IMG/VR virus record: IMGVR_UViG_3300008448_000574
Coordinates: 1-25,310 of that record
From: a virus
DNA length: 25,310 nucleotides
Direction: 5' to 3' (one strand)
Below the pieces are notes generated by a model. It was not told where the DNA came from. It saw only the letters and a list, made by a program, of their open reading frames with translations, and ran no database searches. Positions 7,345 through 13,670 of this stretch are shown here, piece after piece. Positions within the stretch are counted from its first letter, which is position 1. Each line of letters begins with the position of its first letter. Both the position numbers and the translations under genes were made by a program.

Positions 7345-8625
7345 TTATTTTATTTCAATCTTTTTTAATACTTCTGGATTGATATATCTAGGGAGGATCT
7401 GCTTATATATTCTACTTCTTTTTTCAGATGTTCCTTTAATTATAATCTTATTTATATCTTTTTTGTAATCGTAATAAAACTTATTGATTATACTAGATAC
7501 TGTCTCAAGAATATTTTTAGCATCTCCCTCACCAGTCATTTGAAATGTATCTATTTTATGAAAGTCTCCTGTATCTAAACCAAATGACACTTCAAAATCT
7601 CCAGCCTTTTCCATTGAAGATATTTCAACTCTATACTTATTTTCTTTTGTTTTAAAAGTATACTCAACAGTTATCAGACTATTATCTTCCTCATCACGAA
7701 CAACATCATGTTTTGAGGAAGGGTAACTAATCTCATTTATTCTAAATTTGCTTAATATGTCTTTAGTCTTATTTATATCTTTGTGCATTATTGCAATACC
7801 GCCTAATGCTTTCCAAGGGGCTAGGTTTGGCCAGTAGTCGTCTATCAACATAGAGTTTTTAGGATCTGAAGTCATCATAGAATGCTTATCTCCAGTCTGA
7901 GCAAACAATATCTTTTTAGGTTGAGGATTTAAGTTATTCTTTATCCACTCTGCCTTCCCTTCTTTTGCATATTGGAATTTACTAGGACTAGTTAGAATAT
8001 AAGGATTATATTTACCTATGATAGACCATAGTTCTTTACCTCCTGGCATCCAGTCCATCTTAGCCCAGAAGTCAATACCGGCTTTATTTACAGCCTCTTC
8101 AAATGCTTTGGAACCTTTCTCTCCATAGTATTCTCTTGGTAAAACACCATAGAAGTGTTCAAACCTTGCATCAAAATCACACAAGACTCCATCCATATCA
8201 CAATAGATTTGAAGTCCTCTAGAGTTCTCTACTTCGTATATCTGTTTAAGACTTGGTAATAACGATTCATATATAAGGTCGTTGATGTTTCCAAAGTCTC
8301 TCATTAACATACCTGCCATAGCATTAGCCTGATTCTCTATAGGAGATCCAGCTTTACCTGCTCCTACATATAGCTTACCTAACTCGTTTTGCTTGTGGTG
8401 AACTAATTCATGGCCTAAAGTCCTAAGAGTATCAGCTAAATTACGGTTACCAGTATATACTTCAAGTGCATTTCTTTCTGGATCATATTGGCCAAAACTA
8501 TGTCTTTCAACTGCCCAATCACGATCATTTGTATATTGAATCTCAGGTAGTTGATCTATGTCTAGCTTTGTTTTACAAAACTGTATGAACTCTTCTATTA
8601 TATTTTGCCTTTGTTCAGGTGTCAT
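7345..8625 (-). CDS. Metallopeptidase-like domain fused to HAD-family phosphatase
   Basis: 426 residues, three parts. Residues 1-120 carry HELVH (72-76, the HExxH zinc site of gluzincin-type peptidases) and a later ENQAN segment (97-101) whose Glu may be the third ligand. Residues 138-300 are a HAD-like phosphatase of the 5'(3')-nucleotidase type: DMDGVLCDFD (143-152, nucleophile D143 and acid D145), ILTSP (210-214, motif II), K237/K238 (PKKI) and LIDD (260-263, motif IV). Residues 300-426 are an unassigned alpha/beta domain. The linker (SLLPSLKQIYE-VENS, 121-134) resembles the leader/cleavage sequences of neighbours. The HAD part could dephosphorylate nucleotides; peptidase substrates are unknown. 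It overlaps the nucleotidyltransferase gene by four bases. Confidence 0.8.
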   Translation of the reverse strand: MTPEQRQNIIEEFIQFCKTKLDIDQLPEIQYTNDRDWAVERHSFGQYDPERNALEVYTGNRNLADTLRTLGHELVHHKQNELGKLYVGAGKAGSPIENQANAMAGMLMRDFGNINDLIYESLLPSLKQIYEVENSRGLQIYCDMDGVLCDFDARFEHFYGVLPREYYGEKGSKAFEEAVNKAGIDFWAKMDWMPGGKELWSIIGKYNPYILTSPSKFQYAKEGKAEWIKNNLNPQPKKILFAQTGDKHSMMTSDPKNSMLIDDYWPNLAPWKALGGIAIMHKDINKTKDILSKFRINEISYPSSKHDVVRDEEDNSLITVEYTFKTKENKYRVEISSMEKAGDFEVSFGLDTGDFHKIDTFQMTGEGDAKNILETVSSIINKFYYDYKKDINKIIIKGTSEKRSRIYKQILPRYINPEVLKKIEIK

Positions 8626-9212
8626 TTCATTATTTTCAACAATCTTCCAAATATATCTTTAGCTGCTCCTTTGTTATAGGCTGAGTCAGGTACAAACTTT
8701 GCGAACTCTTCAAAGTTGCCAGTCTTAACAGCAGCTCTCATCTGGGTTGCAGATATCCTTCCGAACTGGTCAGGTATTACTTCTTTTCTGACCTTGTTAG
8801 GGAATCTTTTCTGTATAGAATCAAAGTATCCTATGCCTTCAACTTCTTCTTGACCACCTGCAACATAGATTGGATCAACATCTCTATTCTTGTCCATAAA
8901 AGAAAAGATGTCTTTTATAGGAGTGGACTCTTTAGAAATTGATACACTAATTTTAGGATTTGGTTCTGCAGCCAAATACTCTTTCCATATATTGAGAGAG
9001 TCTTGAGGAGTAATACCAAACTTAGTAACGTTAGAAATAATAACATATACTTTATTAATATAAGGTTTAGATGCTAAGTATTTTGCAGCCTCAAAATGAC
9101 CTTTATGTGGAGGCTTGAATTTACCAGGATAAAAGCAAGGTCCTACATCAGGTGATGCTTCTTTTAATAAGTCTTCTACGACCTGTCTACCTATTTTTTG
9201 TGCGTCTATCAT
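8622..9212 (-). CDS. Nucleotidyltransferase, NMN adenylyltransferase-like
   Basis: 196 residues of the cytidylyltransferase/NMNAT superfamily. GKFKPPHKGH (30-39) is the nucleotide-binding HxGH motif, and ISATQMR (153-159) matches the C-terminal ISxTxxR motif. Family knowledge gives transfer of a nucleoside monophosphate from NTP; NMN adenylylation to NAD is the best match, but cytidylyl- or pantetheine-type transfer is not excluded. A 20-residue extension before the Rossmann fold (MIDAQKIGRQVVEDLLKE-AS) has the neighbours' leader form. Its start overlaps the kinase gene's stop by four bases (ATGA), so the two are likely translationally coupled. Confidence 0.82.
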   Translation of the reverse strand: MIDAQKIGRQVVEDLLKEASPDVGPCFYPGKFKPPHKGHFEAAKYLASKPYINKVYVIISNVTKFGITPQDSLNIWKEYLAAEPNPKISVSISKESTPIKDIFSFMDKNRDVDPIYVAGGQEEVEGIGYFDSIQKRFPNKVRKEVIPDQFGRISATQMRAAVKTGNFEEFAKFVPDSAYNKGAAKDIFGRLLKIMK

Positions 9213-9994
9213 GACTTGATGAATGATTTTGCTTTGTTAACAACACTAGAAATGTCTTGTGATTTTAATTGCAAAACCTGCTTCTCTATGTCTCCAAACT
9301 GGTCAGATAGAGTATCAATCTGCTTATCTACTAAAGCTTTAGACTTGGCTATCTCTTCAGGAGTTTTTTGTTTGGTAGGATCCTTTTTGAATGTAGACTT
9401 AAATTGTCCAGAAGATAAAAGCTGTTCAAAGAACTCTTTTAACTTACCAGACTTATAAGCCTGTTCAAAGTCACCTACCATCTTGTTTTCTTCATCAGAA
9501 AGGCCTGTTTGTACCAAATAGAATTGGTCTCCAAACATTTTCTTATATGTAGAAATGTTTTTATATACATTATTCCAACTAGAAAGAACTCCTACTGTTG
9601 GCACCTTTCTCTCTCTTTTGAAGTTACGAAGGAAGCTAACAATAGGATTAGTATATACCATGACCATCATTATATCATAGCCAGCATTTTTAATGCCAGT
9701 TATTCTATCAACGTTAGTTCCAGTGGTATCATACAAGAAGTTGTCTCCTGATTTTATGGCATTAGGAAGGTCTTGTTTGTCAATCTGGATAGAAGCCTTT
9801 GCCAGATTGTTATACATAGGACTGTCTTTGTCCTCTACATATTTATCTGCATTGAGTTCTGTCCAGCCTGATTTTTGTAGGTCTGGTTTGATCTGTCTTA
9901 CAAAAGTAGATTTACCTGCTCCAGCACCTCCGGCCATTATAATAGCCTTCTTGCCAGACTCGGCTTCCAATAATAAGTCTAGTAGCTTTATCAT
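9209..9994 (-). CDS. P-loop kinase, polynucleotide-kinase/zeta-toxin-like
   Basis: 261 residues. The N-terminus MIKLLDLLLE-AESGKK is the clearest T4 internal-protein-type leader in the window, cut site LLE|A. The P-loop follows directly (GGAGAGKST, 22-30). Later motifs are NADKYVED (lid or substrate pocket), LYDTTGTNVDR (the D-T-T-G typical of PNK and zeta-type kinases) and FKRERKVP (arginine-rich lid). The C-terminal 70 residues are helical. The substrate could be a 5'-OH polynucleotide, a nucleoside or a sugar nucleotide; the sequence alone does not decide. It is coupled to the nucleotidyltransferase gene and carries an upstream AATATTTATT motif. Confidence 0.78.
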   Translation of the reverse strand: MIKLLDLLLEAESGKKAIIMAGGAGAGKSTFVRQIKPDLQKSGWTELNADKYVEDKDSPMYNNLAKASIQIDKQDLPNAIKSGDNFLYDTTGTNVDRITGIKNAGYDIMMVMVYTNPIVSFLRNFKRERKVPTVGVLSSWNNVYKNISTYKKMFGDQFYLVQTGLSDEENKMVGDFEQAYKSGKLKEFFEQLLSSGQFKSTFKKDPTKQKTPEEIAKSKALVDKQIDTLSDQFGDIEKQVLQLKSQDISSVVNKAKSFIKS

Positions 9995-10000
9995 ACTACT

Positions 10001-10010
10001 AATAAATATT
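10001..10010 (-). promoter_or_regulatory. Candidate promoter element AATATTTATT
   Basis: On the minus strand this is AATATTTATT, six bases upstream of the kinase ATG at 9994 and overlapping the stop region of the nuclease gene. It would start a transcript for the kinase, nucleotidyltransferase and peptidase-HAD trio. Its placement so close to the ATG means a T4-like spacing would leave almost no leader. Confidence 0.38.
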
Positions 10011-10803
10011 AATTACCCAGTTTAACGGTATTAGGAAGAGTAAGTAGTTCTATCTCTGCCTCTGGATGCATGATCTTATAGGTCTCGTACGTATGTAAGA
10101 ACATATCAAAGTACTCATCGACAGTCTTTTTACCTTCAATTATTTCCCATCCTGCGCCTTGCATTTTTTTGCCACTTTTGTCTGGGCCTCGTTTTGTAGA
10201 TTTAAGCCATATGATACCGTTACGATCCACTTTTTGGAGATATCTTTCTTCATAGGCTTTAGTGTAGGCTGACATTTGTAAGTAGTAGCTTTCATGAACT
10301 GAGTTTGATGTTTTAATATCTAATAACCATTTCTCTCCGTTTATATCAACTAGAAGGTCTAATGTTCCAGAGTACTTGTGAGTATCTGAATACATGAACT
10401 CTTCTGACAAAAGAAGTGTAGGTTTGTATGTGGTCCAAAAATCTGTAAAGCCAAGGATCATCTTCCATACGTGAGTATGATAGTTTACCTTACCATCTGG
10501 TTCGATCCATCGTATCTCCTCACCTCGTAAGAATTTTTCAACGGCGTTGTGGACTTGAGTTCCCTCATCGCCAGCGCGACGCATAACAATATCAGCATTA
10601 TGCCCCATATCTTTAAGCCAAGTTTCAAAGAAGTGTCCCTTAGGGAAATAGCCAAGGATAGTAGTGACCGAAGGGTAAAAGACCCCAGGCGATCTTTGAT
10701 AATATCTCGCATCATGTAAAGTGATTTGTCTAAGTTCAGGATCTGTTTCTACAATTCGTTTTAAGAACTTGTCTCGATAGACGTTCTTATGTTGCTCAAT
10801 CAT
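10009..10803 (-). CDS. RecB/Cas4-type PD-(D/E)xK nuclease
   Basis: 264 residues. Motifs in order: H85 in GTQVHNAVEKFLRGEE, E134/E135 in SEEFMY, GTLDLLVD (146-153, with D149), LLDIKTS (160-166, catalytic D162 and K164) and QMSAY (176-180). This is the standard PD-(D/E)xK exonuclease set of the RecB/Cas4 group, which cuts DNA in recombination, repair or replication. It starts in a four-base overlap with the primase stop, so primase and nuclease are probably co-translated. It has no leader like its downstream neighbours and probably acts in the cell on replicating DNA. Confidence 0.85.
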   Translation of the reverse strand: MIEQHKNVYRDKFLKRIVETDPELRQITLHDARYYQRSPGVFYPSVTTILGYFPKGHFFETWLKDMGHNADIVMRRAGDEGTQVHNAVEKFLRGEEIRWIEPDGKVNYHTHVWKMILGFTDFWTTYKPTLLLSEEFMYSDTHKYSGTLDLLVDINGEKWLLDIKTSNSVHESYYLQMSAYTKAYEERYLQKVDRNGIIWLKSTKRGPDKSGKKMQGAGWEIIEGKKTVDEYFDMFLHTYETYKIMHPEAEIELLTLPNTVKLGN

Positions 10804-11729
10804 ATTAGTTGTATTTTCTTGAGAAGTAGATCACTAAACGATAGTGGCTTCGCATGGTGTAGTAACTTAGTCATGTTTTCAAAACCAAGTTCAGAAGGAT
10901 CTTTCCCTTCTAGTTCAATTAAATATACTTCCTTCCCATGATTGAGAAGGTTTTGTGAATAATCTAACGCTTCTTTCAAAGCATCTTTGTCTAATGCTAA
11001 ATATATAGTTTTTACTTCAGACTCTACTAATTTTAACATGAGTGACTTAGGAATAGTCTTACCAAATAAAGGTACAGCATTTCTACGAATAGCAATCGCA
11101 TCAAACATACCTTCACATAATATCACAGGAACAGACCAATTAATGAAGTACTCTAGTCCTATAATCTCTGTTTTATTGCAGCTTGGAGCATCGTATTTAC
11201 GAGACGGATCCTTTTCAAATGATCTAGCAATGAAATAGTTTACATTGCCGTCTTTGTCATAGGATGGTACCACAATGCGATTCCTATACCTACCTGTCTT
11301 ACAATAGCCTATATTATATTTGACTATGTCGTTTACAGATATACCTCTTTTCTTTAAGTATGTTAATGCGTGTCTAGTCTCTAGTGACTTATCTGGGTTT
11401 GCTAGAGATAAGAACTCTTGAGGTAGACTTACTTTGTCTGGTTTAATGGTATCAATCTTAGTATTGTCTCCTTGAAAGTAGTTCTTCATCTCGATGATTT
11501 TCTCTGTAGGAGCATCTATCTTCTTTAAGAGTGATACTGGTGTTTTACCTTTTGTAGGAGGGTGGCAAGTCCAACAATTGTATTGTCCTGACTTAATATT
11601 CACTATAAGCTTAGGATTATGATGCTTACATACTGGACAATAAAAAGCGTAGTCCATTGTTGTTTTAGAACCTTTGCCTTTACCCAGAACTGTTTCCAAT
11701 AAACCTAGTACTAGTAATTCTTTATCCAT
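10800..11729 (-). CDS. DNA primase, gp61/DnaG-like
   Basis: 309 residues. The zinc-binding region has C31-x2-C34 with nearby His and C52-x2-C55 (CPVC ... CWTC). The core includes YRNRIVVPSYDKDG (148-161) and the TOPRIM-like motifs: CEGMFDAIA (205-213, metal-binding E206) and LALDKDA (244-250, D247/D249). These match bacterial DnaG and T4 gp61 primases; T4 gp61 is about 342 residues, so this is slightly short. It would synthesise RNA primers for lagging-strand replication. It is the first gene of the minus-strand arm, divergent from the plus-strand operon, and starts after an AT-rich region. Confidence 0.88.
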   Translation of the reverse strand: MDKELLVLGLLETVLGKGKGSKTTMDYAFYCPVCKHHNPKLIVNIKSGQYNCWTCHPPTKGKTPVSLLKKIDAPTEKIIEMKNYFQGDNTKIDTIKPDKVSLPQEFLSLANPDKSLETRHALTYLKKRGISVNDIVKYNIGYCKTGRYRNRIVVPSYDKDGNVNYFIARSFEKDPSRKYDAPSCNKTEIIGLEYFINWSVPVILCEGMFDAIAIRRNAVPLFGKTIPKSLMLKLVESEVKTIYLALDKDALKEALDYSQNLLNHGKEVYLIELEGKDPSELGFENMTKLLHHAKPLSFSDLLLKKIQLI

Positions 11730-11763
11730 TATCTAAATATAAGACAAAAAAACGACATAAAAA

Positions 11764-11773
11764 AATATTTATT
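11764..11773 (+). promoter_or_regulatory. Candidate promoter element AATATTTATT
   Basis: AATATTTATT on the plus strand, flanked by A-runs, about 320 bases before the first plus-strand ATG (12088). If the set of such motifs are promoters, this one would transcribe the structured region and the plus operon. Only recurrence supports it. Confidence 0.33.
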
Positions 11774-11853
11774 AAAAAAAATTTTTCTGTTTCAATAATT
11801 TGTTGTATATTAGTTCCATACTAATGCTGTATACTCAGGCTCTATGCCATAGC

Positions 11854-12021
11854 TTGGTTAAATTCCATGAGTGAGTTTTAGAATGAGTAACCAATGCAGC
11901 TACCAGGAGCTAAGACTAAGCACAATGCTTCAGGTATATAAATATAATTGACAGATAAGTTTTAGAATAATATCGGCCATATCCGACGGTTTAGTCCGCT
12001 AAAGGGTTCTAAATATAAACT
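11854..12021 (+). ncRNA. Candidate structured RNA, no known family
   Basis: Helices seen by eye: TTGGTTA (11854-11860) with TAACCAA (11888-11894), seven perfect pairs; AAGCA-CAA-TGCTT (11918-11930); a long-range helix TTTAGAA (11961-11967) with TTCTAAA (12007-12013), extended by AGT/ACT after a bulge; inside it TCGG-CCATAT-CCGA (11973-11986) and TTTAG-TCCG-CTAAA (11990-12003, a UNCG-type loop). The last three form a compact three-way junction. The strand is uncertain because these helices also form on the complement. No match to a riboswitch, tmRNA or ribozyme core was recognised, and no covariation data are available. Confidence 0.35.
11874..11968 (+). repeat. Direct repeat pair AGTTTTAGAAT
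   Basis: The 11-base string AGTTTTAGAAT occurs at 11874-11884 and 11958-11968, 84 bases apart. The second copy is the 5' side of the long-range helix with 12007-12021; the first copy could compete for the same partner, giving an alternative fold. There is no spacer-repeat periodicity, so it is not CRISPR. Confidence 0.45.
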
Positions 12022-12087
12022 GCCAATGAGAAACAAAGTCAATCACACTATAAACAAAGGCGGAATACCTTTAAACTAGCCTATTGT

Positions 12088-12255
12088 ATGAATCTAGAAG
12101 ATATTGAAATAGATGAAAACAAAATAACCGAAGAGCAATTAGAAGCGCTATATATTTATTTGTCAATGACTTACGATACCATGAGTGAAGATGAAAAAAA
12201 AGTTTGGTATCACATAATGGAAAAAATAGATAAAGAATTTTATGAGCAAAATTAA
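12088..12255 (+). CDS. Small acidic protein, unknown
   Basis: 55 residues (MNLEDIEIDENKITEEQLEA ... ending MEKIDKEFYEQN). Acidic and helical, with a central YIYLSMTYDTMSEDEKK segment. No domain was recognised. It is the first gene of the plus arm. Its stop overlaps the start of the CxxC thioredoxin-fold gene by 14 bases in another frame, as expected for a translationally coupled phage pair. The ATG at 12088 follows the structured intergenic region with no Shine-Dalgarno. Confidence 0.55.
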   Translation: MNLEDIEIDENKITEEQLEALYIYLSMTYDTMSEDEKKVWYHIMEKIDKEFYEQN

Positions 12256-12562
12256 ATTGTTATTACTAGAAGGTTGTAGTAAGTGTCAAAAATTAAAAGA
12301 AGCTTTAGGTAAAAATTACATTCACTACGAATACGAAATTTGTAAGTCCGATACCATTATATGTGACTCTATTGAAGATTTAACAGGCTGTTCTAATTAT
12401 CCTGTGGTATTAAAAATAATAAATAAATCTTTTATAGAAGAAGTGGCATATATAACGGACAAATATGAGGATGTTGGAAAAACATTACAATTAAATAATC
12501 GTGTAAGAGGAAAAGCATTTTACTCTATAGATAAATTGATAGAGTACGTAATAAATTTGTAA
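12242..12562 (+). CDS. Glutaredoxin/thioredoxin-fold protein
   Basis: 106 residues. Near the N-terminus is CSKC (C12-C15) after a short beta strand (IKLLLLEG), followed by a helix (QKLKEAL). Y53-P54 (YPVV) supplies the cis-proline typical of thioredoxin folds. Glutaredoxins in T4 (NrdC) reduce ribonucleotide reductase, which is the likely general role; the partner is not in this window. The rest of the protein is divergent. Confidence 0.68.
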   Translation: MSKIKLLLLEGCSKCQKLKEALGKNYIHYEYEICKSDTIICDSIEDLTGCSNYPVVLKIINKSFIEEVAYITDKYEDVGKTLQLNNRVRGKAFYSIDKLIEYVINL

Positions 12563-12571
12563 ATTAACATA

Positions 12572-12748
12572 ATGAAATATAAACAGTTAATATTAAGAAA
12601 GATTTTTGAATTAAACAATTTAGTAAATTCACAAAGAGCTTTAGTCTCTACTGCTAGATCTCAAGAAGAACTTCATGCTCAATTAGATAGAGTGAAAGCT
12701 AAACTTGAAGAGATAGAAGTGTTAATAAATAGTGAATCTGAATTTTAA
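12572..12748 (+). CDS. Small coiled-coil protein, unknown
   Basis: 58 residues, found by reading the gap between neighbours (MKYKQLILRKIFELNNLVNS ... LDRVKAKLEEIEVLINSESEF). Almost entirely helical with heptad-like Leu/Ile spacing and no Cys, so probably a short coiled coil. It starts nine bases after the preceding stop and ends ten bases before the HD-domain gene, in the same operon. No family was recognised. Confidence 0.6.
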   Translation: MKYKQLILRKIFELNNLVNSQRALVSTARSQEELHAQLDRVKAKLEEIEVLINSESEF

Positions 12749-12758
12749 AAAATAAGTT

Positions 12759-13394
12759 ATGAAACAATTAAGTCCTGAACAGATTTTAGAGAATCTGAAT
12801 AAGTTCTATTCTATTATCGATAAGTATATTACTGGAGATAGAAAGGATAAACTTATAGATTTGTATAAAGGTATTGAAGAGACTCTGGCTATATCTCCTG
12901 CCTCTACCCGTATTGGCCACCATAATTGCTTTGCTGGTGGTTATGTTGATCATGTCATTAGAGTTATTGAAGCATCTTTGGTATTTGAAAAGGTTTGGGA
13001 TAGATTTGGCCAGAATAAAGACTATACTACTGAAGAATTAGTATTCTCTGCTATTAACCATGATTTGGGTAAATTAGGTACAAATGAACAACCTATGTAC
13101 TTACCTAATGATTCTCAGTGGCATATTGAGAAACAAGGTATGTTATATAAGTACAATCCAAATATAACTCATATGAGAGTAGCAGATAGAAGCTTATTCT
13201 ATTTACAGAAAGCTGGTATAGAAGTCTCAGAGAATGAGTTCTTAGCAATCAAGTTACATGATGGTCTTTATGAAGAGTCTAATAAAGCTTATTATATAAC
13301 TCATAATAAAGATACAGAATTAAAATCAAATATAACCTATATACTTCACCAAGCTGATTTGATGGCTAGTAGGGTAGAAAATCAAATTAAATAA
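12759..13394 (+). CDS. HD-domain phosphohydrolase
   Basis: 211 residues. It has the full metal-binding set of HD hydrolases: H65 (GGYVDHVIRV), H101-D102 (INHDLGKLG) and D200 (LHQADLMA). H167-D168 (KLHDG) is a further pair of the kind seen in some HD families. HD proteins hydrolyse phosphoester bonds, including nucleotides, cyclic dinucleotides and (p)ppGpp. The substrate here cannot be told from sequence. It is followed two bases later by the membrane-anchored small gene. Confidence 0.82.
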   Translation: MKQLSPEQILENLNKFYSIIDKYITGDRKDKLIDLYKGIEETLAISPASTRIGHHNCFAGGYVDHVIRVIEASLVFEKVWDRFGQNKDYTTEELVFSAINHDLGKLGTNEQPMYLPNDSQWHIEKQGMLYKYNPNITHMRVADRSLFYLQKAGIEVSENEFLAIKLHDGLYEESNKAYYITHNKDTELKSNITYILHQADLMASRVENQIK

Positions 13395-13396
13395 TT

Positions 13397-13669
13397 ATGA
13401 CAACAATTATTGCATCTATATCCTTATGGGTATTTACCATACTAGGATATGTTATCTGGAACCTTTTCCAGAAAAATAAAAAGTTAGAACAAATGGTTTT
13501 GTCTCAACAATTTTTTATCAATGGAGTAAAAGATTGTATGAAAGATATTAATAAAACAGCAGATCAGATTGATGCCAAGATTTGGGTACAATCAGACCCT
13601 GAGTTCCTTTTATTAATGGAGTCGGTTAAAGAAATGCAGACAAAGATGAACCAATTCATAGAAGAATAA
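13397..13669 (+). CDS. Small membrane-anchored protein
   Basis: 90 residues. Residues 3-24 (TIIASISLWVFTILGYVIWN) are one clear hydrophobic membrane segment, followed by a charged helical region (QKNKKLEQMV ... KEMQTKMNQFIEE). A short N-terminus with positively charged residues after the segment predicts N-out, C-in orientation. There is no signal peptidase site. The function is unknown. It lies between the HD hydrolase and the sigma factor with one- to two-base gaps. Confidence 0.7.
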   Translation: MTTIIASISLWVFTILGYVIWNLFQKNKKLEQMVLSQQFFINGVKDCMKDINKTADQIDAKIWVQSDPEFLLLMESVKEMQTKMNQFIEE

Positions 13670-13670
13670 T

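Larger units (their letters stand above)
11730..12087. other. Divergent intergenic region (promoters, possible origin or ncRNA)
   Basis: 358 bases without a supported gene. The left half (11730-11810) is very AT-rich with A and T runs and one AATATTTATT motif. The right part (11821-12080) is visibly richer in G/C than adjacent coding sequence and has several perfect inverted repeats. It separates the primase-led minus arm from the plus arm, so it must hold promoters for both; it is also a reasonable replication-origin candidate. No Shine-Dalgarno, tRNA or known riboswitch motif was found. Confidence 0.5.

Noticed and set aside
11937-11944. Exact TATAAATA, the T4 late promoter core
   Set aside because: It sits within the structured region, about 145 bases from the next ATG; TATAAATA also appears in non-promoter places (within 21670-21680), so a single copy is weak evidence.
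11874-11968. GTTTTAGA strings like the start of type II CRISPR repeats or tracrRNA
   Set aside because: Only two short copies, no spacer-repeat periodicity and no cas genes.
11914-11996. GACTAA (11914) pairing with TTAGTC (11991), as in the P7 helix of a group I intron
   Set aside because: No interrupted gene flanks the region, P3 and P4-P6 could not be traced, and the pairing competes with the better TTTAG-TCCG-CTAAA hairpin.
11821-12087. tRNA or tmRNA in the intergenic region
   Set aside because: No cloverleaf with acceptor stem, no GTTCRA T-loop in the right context and no CCA-adjacent stem could be built.
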